Of a stretch of DNA of 57,157 nt, positions 50,927 through 57,157 are shown in pieces. This DNA comes from Clostridia bacterium (GTDB lineage: Bacteria > Bacillota > Clostridia > Christensenellales > Aristaeellaceae), in assembly GCA_017471885.1 (NCBI GenBank), contig JAFURI010000087.1, positions 1 to 57,157 of the forward strand. Reading direction: 5' to 3'. How positions within the stretch are numbered: the stretch's first letter is position 1; every line of letters begins with the position of its first letter. The notes below the pieces were generated by a model that saw nothing but the letters and a program-made list of their open reading frames with translations, had not been told where the DNA came from and searched no databases. A program made the position numbers and the translations under genes.

Positions 50927-51481
50927 TCATCCGATCGAATCCAGATAGGCCTGCTGGCCCAGCGCGAAGGCATCGTTTCCCTCGCAGTCCACCGCCACCA
51001 CCAGCGGCAGCTCCTTCACCGTCAGTCGCTTTACCGACTCCGGGCCCAGATCGTCCCACGCAATAACCTCCAGCGAAGTCACGCACTTTGCGCCCAGCGC
51101 AGCAGCTCCGCCAACTGCGGCAAAATAAACAGACGGATGCTTCCGCATGGCGGCAACCACCTCCGCGCCGCGAAGTCCCTTGCCGATCATGCCGGACAGT
51201 CCCCTCTCCAGCAGCGGTGGCGTACAGGCGTCCATGCGTACCGAGGTGGTGGGGCCGATGGAACCCACGGGACGGCCCTGCGGCGCAGGAGTCGGGCCCG
51301 CATAGTAGATCACCTGACCCTCCAGCGGAATGGGCAGCTCCTCATCCCGGCGGATGCAATCCATCATCCGCAGATGCGCAGCGTCACGGGCCGTGTAGAT
51401 CACTCCGCTGAGCAGAACCTGATCCCCCGCATGCAGGGAACGGATCACGTCCTCCCCCAGCGGTGTGGTGATATGCCGCAT
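50927..51481 (-). CDS. fumB: Fumarate hydratase class I, beta subunit
   Basis: The 184-residue protein matches the C-terminal half of class I fumarases: LLSGVIYTARDAAHLRM, YYAGPTPAPQGRPVGSIGPT, then TSVRMD and FAAVGGAAALGAKCV. With the alpha subunit it interconverts fumarate and malate, or acts on tartrate in close relatives, so substrate is provisional. It starts 13 nt after the alpha subunit. Confidence 0.9.
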   Translation of the reverse strand: MRHITTPLGEDVIRSLHAGDQVLLSGVIYTARDAAHLRMMDCIRRDEELPIPLEGQVIYYAGPTPAPQGRPVGSIGPTTSVRMDACTPPLLERGLSGMIGKGLRGAEVVAAMRKHPSVYFAAVGGAAALGAKCVTSLEVIAWDDLGPESVKRLTVKELPLVVAVDCEGNDAFALGQQAYLDSIG

Positions 51482-51494
51482 TAGCTCCGCCTCC

Positions 51495-52334
51495 TTACAA
51501 TACGATGGTCTTGTGCCGGGTCACATGACAGCCCACGTTAACCGCCACAGGCAATCCGGCGATATGCGTGGGCGCAGCCTTGATATGCAGTCCCAGACAG
51601 GTGGTGCGGCCGCCCAGCCCCTGCGGGCCGATGCCGCTGGCGTTGACTGCTTCCAGCAGTTCCCGCTCCATTTCCGCGTAGAAGGTATCGGCATTCGCCT
51701 GATCCAGCGGCTGAAGCAGCGCTTCCTTGGCCATCAGCGCAACCTGCTCAAAGTCGCCGCCAATGCCCACACCCAGCACCATGGGCGGACAGGGATTGGC
51801 TCCGGCCAGCCGCACCGTTTCCAGTACGAACTGCTTCACGCCCTCCCTGCCTTCGGCAGGCGTCAGCATGGCCAGACGGCTCATGTTCTCGCTGCCAAAG
51901 CCCTTTGGGGCGATGGTCAGCGTCAGCTGATCTCCCGGCACAAGGGATGCATGAATAATTGCAGGAGTGTTGTCCCCGGTATTCCTGCGGCGCAGGGGAT
52001 CTTCCACCACACTCTTACGCAGCAGGCCGTCAACATAACCGCGTCTCACGCCCTCATGCACCGCCTGATTGAAATCGCCCTCGATATGCACGTCCTGGCC
52101 GATCTCGGCAAACACCACAGCCATGCCGGTATCCTGACAGATGGGCATGCGCTCCCTGCGGGCGATTTCCTCATTCTCGCAGAGGATCTCCAGCATCCCG
52201 CGTGCAGGCGCAAAAGGCTCGCAGGCCGCGCAGCGATGCAGCGCGCAGGCGATATCGCCGGGCAGATCCACATTGGCCTCCACACAGGCCTGTGCCACCG
52301 CCTCCGTGACAGCCGAAGCCTTGATCGTCCTCAT
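51495..52334 (-). CDS. fumA: Fumarate hydratase class I, alpha subunit
   Basis: The 279-residue protein has the Fe-S cysteines expected of class I fumarases: PICQDTGMAVVF near residue 66, GANPCPPMVLGVGIGG near 180, and GCHVTRHK near the C-terminus. Other signatures are NTGDNTPAIIH and APKGFGSENMS. The split alpha/beta form, an oxygen-sensitive 4Fe-4S enzyme, fits an anaerobe. Its ATG overlaps the rsmI stop (ATGA), so it is coupled to a translation gene. Confidence 0.92.
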   Translation of the reverse strand: MRTIKASAVTEAVAQACVEANVDLPGDIACALHRCAACEPFAPARGMLEILCENEEIARRERMPICQDTGMAVVFAEIGQDVHIEGDFNQAVHEGVRRGYVDGLLRKSVVEDPLRRRNTGDNTPAIIHASLVPGDQLTLTIAPKGFGSENMSRLAMLTPAEGREGVKQFVLETVRLAGANPCPPMVLGVGIGGDFEQVALMAKEALLQPLDQANADTFYAEMERELLEAVNASGIGPQGLGGRTTCLGLHIKAAPTHIAGLPVAVNVGCHVTRHKTIVL

Positions 52335-53197
52335 TCTTCATCCTCCATGAAAAGCCGCTTCAGGTTCAGCGCCGCCGCCTTGACGGCGTTTTTCTTGATC
52401 CCCATTGCGGTCAGTTCCGCCTGCGCCTGACGCAGATCAAGCCCGGACAGCATCTGCTCCACCAGCTGTGCCTCCAGCGACTGCTCTGCGGCGGGAGTCT
52501 TCTCCTCCGGCAGCGTTACCTCGTGAAAATCCAGCACAAGGCAATACTCGCCCTTTTCGGCCTTGGGATTGCTCTTCAGCATCTCCAGCACCTCTCCGGC
52601 CGTACCGCGGATGGTCTTTTCATGCAGCTTGGTCAGATCGCAGGAGGCAGAAATCCGGCACTGCGGCAGCGTCTGCTGAATCACTTCCACCAGCTCGATC
52701 ACCCGGAAGGGCGACTCATGCACCACAGCGATTGCCGTCTGCCGCGCCATGGATACAAGCTTAGCCCGCAGATCCTTTTTCTCCCGGGGCAAAAAGCCGT
52801 AGAAGGCAAACTCGCGGGAATCGAAGCCGCTGACGGACAGCGCAGACACCGCCGCGCAGCAGCCGGGAATCGGGATGACCTCAATCCCCCGCTCCACGGC
52901 GGCCTTCACGAACCCGTAGCCGGGATCGGACACGCAGGGCGTGCCTGCATCCGTGGTCAGAGCCACGTCGATATTCTCCGCCAGCATGCGGTCTGCCAGC
53001 CACGCGCCCTTGTTCTCCTCATTATGCTGATGACAGGAGGTGAGCGGCGTTTCCAGCTGGAACACGTTAAGCAGCTTTTTGGTGACGCGGGTATCCTCCG
53101 CCGCGATCAGCGCTACGCTGCGAAGCGTTTCCACCGCGCGGGGGCTCATATCCTGCAGATTGCCGATGGGCGTCGCCACCACATAGAGCGTGGGCAT
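52331..53197 (-). CDS. rsmI: 16S rRNA (cytidine-1402-2'-O)-methyltransferase RsmI
   Basis: The 288-residue SAM-dependent enzyme has LYVVATPIGNLQDMSPRAVE at the N-terminus, AAEDTRVTKKLL, ALTTDAGTPCVSDPGY, and IPIPGCCAAVSALSVSG, followed by the small C-terminal RsmI HTH domain. It 2'-O-methylates C1402 of 16S rRNA. Its start overlaps the rsmH stop (TGATG); RsmH methylates N4 of the same nucleotide, so the pair builds m4Cm1402. Confidence 0.95.
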   Translation of the reverse strand: MPTLYVVATPIGNLQDMSPRAVETLRSVALIAAEDTRVTKKLLNVFQLETPLTSCHQHNEENKGAWLADRMLAENIDVALTTDAGTPCVSDPGYGFVKAAVERGIEVIPIPGCCAAVSALSVSGFDSREFAFYGFLPREKKDLRAKLVSMARQTAIAVVHESPFRVIELVEVIQQTLPQCRISASCDLTKLHEKTIRGTAGEVLEMLKSNPKAEKGEYCLVLDFHEVTLPEEKTPAAEQSLEAQLVEQMLSGLDLRQAQAELTAMGIKKNAVKAAALNLKRLFMEDEE

Positions 53198-54144
53198 CAG
53201 TCATCCACCTCCAGCCTCTGGGCCACGCGCAGCTTCGCGCTTCTGGCACGGAGATTGCGCGCCACCTCCTCATCGGAGGGAGGCACAGCGCCCCTGGCAA
53301 GCACCTTCACCAGAGGCTTCCTGCCGCAGGTGCAGATAGGCGCCTTCGGCGGACAGGTGCAGGGGTTCTGCAGCCGCTGGAAGCAGCGCTTCACCAGCCT
53401 GTCCTCCAGCGAATGGAAGGTAATGACCAGAATCCGTCCACCGGGCTTGAGACAATCCACAAAGTCGCACAGCGCCTTGTCCAGCGGATCCAGCTCGTCG
53501 TTCACTGCGATACGGATAGCCTGGAAGGTTCTGCGGGCGGGATGACCGTCGTCCTTGCGGCGTACAGCCTTCGGGATGGCCGCATCCACCGCATGCACCA
53601 GATCGAAGGTGGTCTCAAAGGGCTTCTTCGCACGATGCTCACAGATGATGGACGCAATCCGGGCCGCCCACTTCTCCTCACCGTAGTCGCGGATGATCCG
53701 GCAGATTTCCTTTTCCGGCAGCGTGTTGATCAATTCTGCCGCCGTCACGCCCCGGCTGGTATCCATGCGCATATCCAGCGGCGCATCCTCATGATAGGAG
53801 AAGCCGCGCTCACCCCTGTCCAGCTGGGGAGAGGATACGCCCAGATCCAGCAGCACGCCGTCAAGCAGGGGCGCACCCGCCGCCTCAAGCAGCTGCTTAC
53901 CGTCATGGAAATTGCCGTGCAGGGCATGGAAGCCCTCAAATCCGCCCAGACGCTCCGAAGCGGCGTTGATGGCAGTCATATCACGGTCAATGCCATAGAG
54001 GGAGGCCGTTCCGCCGGATGCGCGCAGAATAGCGCCGCTGTGGCCGCCTCCGCCCAGCGTTCCGTCAGCATAAACGCCCTGCTCCTTTACGTTCATCCAT
54101 TCAAGGACCTCATTGAGCAGTACAGGTTCGTGGATAAATTCCAT
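53197..54144 (-). CDS. rsmH: 16S rRNA (cytosine-1402-N4)-methyltransferase RsmH
   Basis: The 315-residue enzyme starts EFIHEPVLLNEVLEWMNVKE and has the SAM motif ADGTLGGGGHSGAIL, LDLGVSSPQLDRGERGFS, and GGRILVITFHSLEDRLVK near the C-terminus. A Cys/Pro-rich segment near residue 280 (CTCPPKAPICTCG) is usual. RsmH (MraW) is normally the second gene of the division and cell wall cluster; here it pairs with rsmI instead. AAGGAGAAG precedes the ATG. Confidence 0.95.
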   Translation of the reverse strand: MEFIHEPVLLNEVLEWMNVKEQGVYADGTLGGGGHSGAILRASGGTASLYGIDRDMTAINAASERLGGFEGFHALHGNFHDGKQLLEAAGAPLLDGVLLDLGVSSPQLDRGERGFSYHEDAPLDMRMDTSRGVTAAELINTLPEKEICRIIRDYGEEKWAARIASIICEHRAKKPFETTFDLVHAVDAAIPKAVRRKDDGHPARRTFQAIRIAVNDELDPLDKALCDFVDCLKPGGRILVITFHSLEDRLVKRCFQRLQNPCTCPPKAPICTCGRKPLVKVLARGAVPPSDEEVARNLRARSAKLRVAQRLEVDD

Positions 54145-54177
54145 GACACTTCTCCTTATTATCTACTGTGGATATGA

Positions 54178-54600
54178 TCAGTCGTCCTTGTTCGCCGCAA
54201 GCTCCTTGCGGAAAATGATTTCCATCGGCTCACCGGGCAGGATCAGCGAGCCTGCATCCCTGTAGCCCAGACGCCGGTAGAAATGCTGCGCATCCTCGTT
54301 GGACTGGGTGGAGGTCAGGACCGAATCGAAGCCCTGAAGCGCCATCAGCCTCTCCCAGTGTTCCGCCAGCTTTGCGCCCGTCCCCTGTCCCCGCCAGCCT
54401 TCCAGCAGGTACAGCATGTTCATGAAGGGCGTATTGTCCCAGAACAGGCCCCAGCGCAGCCAGCCCACGCGCTGATTCTCCGTTTGCGCAATCAGTACGC
54501 GCCGGGTCTCGATCACCCTGTGCAGCTCGCCGTCGGATACGTGGCGATCGTGCTGCCGCAGCCAGTCATAATCCTCATGCGAGGCCATCCGAATCTGCAT
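54178..54600 (-). CDS. GNAT family N-acetyltransferase
   Basis: The 140-residue protein is a short GNAT: N-terminal MQIRMASHEDYDWLRQHD, then VGWLRWGLFWDNTPFMNMLY, the acetyl-CoA loop GWRGQGTGAKLAEHW and NEDAQHFYRRLGYRDAG. The acceptor is unknown. I prefer the ATG at 54600, since GAGG lies 8 nt upstream while an ATG at 54606 is too close to it. It lies between folC and rsmH in the valS-fumB run. Confidence 0.78.
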   Translation of the reverse strand: MQIRMASHEDYDWLRQHDRHVSDGELHRVIETRRVLIAQTENQRVGWLRWGLFWDNTPFMNMLYLLEGWRGQGTGAKLAEHWERLMALQGFDSVLTSTQSNEDAQHFYRRLGYRDAGSLILPGEPMEIIFRKELAANKDD

Positions 54601-54610
54601 ATGCATCACC

Positions 54611-55891
54611 TCAGCGCCACGTAAGGCCCAATTCCGTCCGAAGGCTGCCTGCGAAGTACAGGGATCCTGCCGCGATGACCACGCCGTCATCCCCTGCCAG
54701 CCTACGGGCCATGTGGAGGCCTTCCGACAGCGAGGATGCCGCCTGAGCGTTTCCGCCCAGCTCGTTCAGACGCCCTGCCAGCTCCTGCGCCTCCATGGCG
54801 CGGGGATTATCCGGCGTGACGGTCACAGCTGCGTCGGCCATTTCCGCCAGCATGGTCAGCATCTCCGGCTGAACCTTATCGGCCAGCACGCCGGTGAGCA
54901 GCACCCTGCGGCGAGGCTGCAGATGGCGGCTGACGTAACGATTCAGTGCCTCCACGCCCTGGGGATTGTGCGCGCCGTCGATCAGCACCCTCCCGCACCA
55001 CTCCAGCCGGGCAGGCCATACCGCAGCCTCCATGCCCCGGCGCACAGCATCCTGCGGCAGATGGAAACCCTGCGCCTGCAGCGCTTCCACAACGCCCAGC
55101 ACGGTCAGCGCATTGGTCAGCTGATGCTCGCCCGGCAGCGGAATACGCATATCCCGCCAGCTTTGATCCAGCTCATACGTCGCCGTAGAGCCGTACAGAT
55201 CGCTCTTCGCGGAATGAATCATGCCGGTGTGCATCTGCCGCAGCGGCGCATGCTTCTCCTCCGCTGCACGGCGGAACACAGCCGCCACCCCGTCGTCCGC
55301 CGGATGGCAGACCACAGGTACGCCGGTCTTGATGATCCCCGCCTTCTCGGCCGCTACCTCCGCAAGCGTCGTGCCAAGGTACGCCATATGATCCAGCCCA
55401 ATGGCGCCGATCGCGCAGACCAGCGGCTGAACGAAGTTGGTGGGATCCAGTCTGCCGCCCATACCGACCTCAACAATGGCGATATCCACCTGCTCGCTTT
55501 CAAAGGCCGCAAATGCCAGCGCCGTACCCAGTTCAAAGGGCGTGGCATGGCTTCCGGTTTCCTTTGTCAGACGTGCGGAAGCCTCCAGCAGTGGCTCGCC
55601 GCATCGTACCATTACGTCGTCGGACAGCGGGATTCCGTTGATCCTGATACGCTCCTGATAGGCCTGCAGGAACGGGGACGTATACAGACCCGTCCTGTAG
55701 CCTGCATGGCGCAGGATGGACTCCAGCATGGCGCAGGTACTGCCCTTGCCGTTGGTGCCTGCCACATGAATCACAGGCACCCTGCGCTGCGGACAAAGAG
55801 CGTCCACAAGATACATAACGTTCTCCAGCCCGCGCTTGCTGCCAAGCGCATAGGAGCCGTGAATCGCGTCAATCACCTGCTGAGCGGTCAT
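54611..55891 (-). CDS. folC: Folylpolyglutamate synthase / dihydrofolate synthase FolC
   Basis: The 426-residue Mur-ligase-fold enzyme has the P-loop VIHVAGTNGKGSTCAML near residue 40, the TGLYTSPFLQAYQERI strand, IVEVGMGGRLDPTN, and LIDGAHNPQGVEAL, with GVLADK after it. It adds glutamate to dihydropteroate or tetrahydrofolate. The ATG at 55891 follows AAGGGGGAGAAGG; a longer frame exists upstream but lacks support. folC after valS is a common Firmicute order. Confidence 0.93.
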   Translation of the reverse strand: MTAQQVIDAIHGSYALGSKRGLENVMYLVDALCPQRRVPVIHVAGTNGKGSTCAMLESILRHAGYRTGLYTSPFLQAYQERIRINGIPLSDDVMVRCGEPLLEASARLTKETGSHATPFELGTALAFAAFESEQVDIAIVEVGMGGRLDPTNFVQPLVCAIGAIGLDHMAYLGTTLAEVAAEKAGIIKTGVPVVCHPADDGVAAVFRRAAEEKHAPLRQMHTGMIHSAKSDLYGSTATYELDQSWRDMRIPLPGEHQLTNALTVLGVVEALQAQGFHLPQDAVRRGMEAAVWPARLEWCGRVLIDGAHNPQGVEALNRYVSRHLQPRRRVLLTGVLADKVQPEMLTMLAEMADAAVTVTPDNPRAMEAQELAGRLNELGGNAQAASSLSEGLHMARRLAGDDGVVIAAGSLYFAGSLRTELGLTWR

Positions 55892-55917
55892 GCCTTCTCC
55901 CCCTTCTACGACAACAG

Positions 55918-55953
55918 CGTATGGGAGGGGCGACATGCGCCGCCTCCCATACG
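55918..55953 (-). other. Long hairpin between valS and folC
   Basis: CGTATGGGAGG and GGCG pair with CGCC and CCTCCCATACG (55918-55953) with one bulged base and a 5-nt loop. There is no following T-run, so it may be a processing site or a weak terminator before folC. It lies just upstream of the folC ribosome site. Confidence 0.55.
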
Positions 55954-55963
55954 TTGCAGAACA

Positions 55964-57157
55964 TTACAGAGATTCCTTCAGTTCGTTGATACGGTTCTCC
56001 AGCTGACCAACCTTCACCTGATTGGCAGCCAGTTTTGCCTTCTCCTGCTCCACCAGCGCAGCGGGAGCCTTGCTGATAAAGCCCTGATTGTTCAGCTTGC
56101 CTTCGGCGCGGGCAATCTCCTTGCGGACGTTGTCCAGCTCCTTCTGCAGGCGTGCGATCTCCTTGTCAAAGTCCACCAGATCACCCAGCGGAATGAACAG
56201 CTCGCCTGCCTTGGTGACGGCGGACACGTTCTTACCGGTGATGGTGCCGCGGTCGGCGATCACCTCGGACTCGGAAGCGCCGGCCAGACGGCGGAAGTAG
56301 ATATCCGCATCGGCAAGCGTATCCGCCCAGCCCTCGCCGGGCACCAGCATCAGACGGGTGCGCTTGGAGGGAGCCACGTTCATCTCGGCACGCAGATTGC
56401 GGATGGTGCGGATCACCTCCATGATGCCCTCCATCTGCTCCTCGTCCGAAGAGTAGTCCATTTCGCTCTTCACCTCAGGCCAGGACTTGAGCATCAGGAA
56501 GCCTTCGCTGCCGGGCAGATACTTGTACACCTGCTCGGTGAGGAAGGGCATGAAGGGATGCAGCAGCTTCAGCAGACCCTCCAGCACGTACAGCAGCACA
56601 GCCTGCACAGCGGTCTTCGCTTCCAGATCATCGCCGGTCAGGCGGGACTTGGCAAGCTCAATGTACCAGTCGCAGAACTCGCTCCACGCAAAGTCGTAGA
56701 TACGGTTGGCCGCCAGACCAAACTCGCCCTCCTCCATGTTGCCGGAGATGCTGCGGGCGGCGTCCTGGAAGCGGGAGATAATCCACTTGTCCGCCAGGGT
56801 CAGCTTGCCCTGATCCAGCTCATGCCGCGCGTCCACGTTCATCAGCACGAAGCGGCTGGCGTTCCAGATCTTGTTGGCAAAGTTGCGGGCGGATTCCACC
56901 TTCTCGCGGGAATAGCGGGTATCGTTGCCGGGGCTCACGCCCATCACCAGAGAGAAGCGCAGCGCATCGGCGCCGTACTCGTTGATGATCTCCAGCGGAT
57001 CCACGCCGGTGCCCAGAGACTTGGACATTTTTCGACCCAGTTCGTCGCGCACAAGGCCGTGGATCAGCACGGTCTTGAAAGGTGTCTCGCCCATCTGCTC
57101 CACGCCGCAGGTGATCATGCGGCTCACCCAGAAGGTGATAATGTCGTAGCCGGTCAC
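55964..57157 (-). CDS. valS: Valyl-tRNA synthetase, C-terminal part
   Basis: The gene enters the window from the right edge; 397 C-terminal residues are seen. They include DIITFWVSRMITCG, the KMSKS motif GRKMSKSLGTGVDPLEII, EYGADALRFSLVMG, the anticodon-binding domain (FDFAWSEFCDWYIELAK-like, here YDFAWSEFCDWYIELAK), and a C-terminal coiled-coil arm (DFDKEIARLQKELDNVRKEI) typical of ValS. It is the upstream gene of the run toward folC and fumB. Confidence 0.95.
   Translation of the reverse strand: MTGYDIITFWVSRMITCGVEQMGETPFKTVLIHGLVRDELGRKMSKSLGTGVDPLEIINEYGADALRFSLVMGVSPGNDTRYSREKVESARNFANKIWNASRFVLMNVDARHELDQGKLTLADKWIISRFQDAARSISGNMEEGEFGLAANRIYDFAWSEFCDWYIELAKSRLTGDDLEAKTAVQAVLLYVLEGLLKLLHPFMPFLTEQVYKYLPGSEGFLMLKSWPEVKSEMDYSSDEEQMEGIMEVIRTIRNLRAEMNVAPSKRTRLMLVPGEGWADTLADADIYFRRLAGASESEVIADRGTITGKNVSAVTKAGELFIPLGDLVDFDKEIARLQKELDNVRKEIARAEGKLNNQGFISKAPAALVEQEKAKLAANQVKVGQLENRINELKESL

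Overview
The window reads as one contiguous stretch of chromosome from a spore-forming, GC-rich member of the Clostridia (Firmicutes). Support: the yqfC-yqfD-phoH-pgpH-ybeY-cdd-era gene order, sporulation genes (yqfC, yqfD, a CwlJ-type cortex hydrolase), two sigma-E-like promoters, a Trp T-box, Gram-positive style Shine-Dalgarno sites, and frequent GTG/TTG starts. The genus cannot be named from sequence alone. No phage, insertion sequence, CRISPR array or tRNA gene was seen.

Layout. 1-5915 (minus strand): start of rplS, a TIM-barrel isomerase, an exported papain-fold candidate, a small unknown gene that may be frameshifted, an ATP-grasp protein, ychF and an exported RCC1-repeat protein. 6112-8477 (plus): uppP and a D,D-carboxypeptidase (cell wall). 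8540-15095 (minus): the sporulation/ribosome-maturation operon yqfC-yqfD-phoH-pgpH-ybeY::cdd-era, in which ybeY and cdd are one gene. 15249-19070 (plus): mreB-type gene, cwlJ, an ABC-F ATPase and a PPC/DUF296 protein. 19111-21836 (minus): MATE transporter and murA. 22002-28961 (plus): PDZ/radical-SAM DUF512 protein, der, plsY, lepA, ypsA-like and hemW. 29173-30057 (minus): tmRNA and smpB. 30179-35496 (plus): proA, HAD phosphatase, membrane protein, GNAT, rluB, mnmM, an aminoglycoside 6'-acetyltransferase-like GNAT and a Nudix hydrolase. 35633-37522 (minus): zinc-ribbon membrane protein and trpS with its T-box leader. 37608-42238 (plus): an XRE-cupin regulator with two palindromic operators, then potABCD. 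42275-43765 (minus): a large HTH protein of unknown family. 43901-49919 (minus): argF-carA-carB::dapF. 50134-50886 (plus): LysM protein. 50927-57157 (minus): valS (partial), folC, GNAT, rsmH, rsmI, fumA, fumB.

Most unusual locus: argF-carA-carB. CarA keeps its fold signatures but has lost both the catalytic Cys (Gly250) and the catalytic His (Gln334) of the glutaminase. CarB continues in frame into a diaminopimelate-epimerase domain that itself has Ala1134 in place of one of its two catalytic Cys. With argF first, this looks like an ammonia-dependent carbamoyl-phosphate synthase feeding ornithine carbamoyltransferase, comparable in logic to vertebrate CPS1 plus OTC, with an appended epimerase-like domain of unknown role. 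Other notable points are the YbeY-Cdd fusion, the two tandem operators before the polyamine-transport locus, the divergent smpB/proA promoters sharing one self-complementary -35 hexamer, and a tmRNA tag ending in AFAA.
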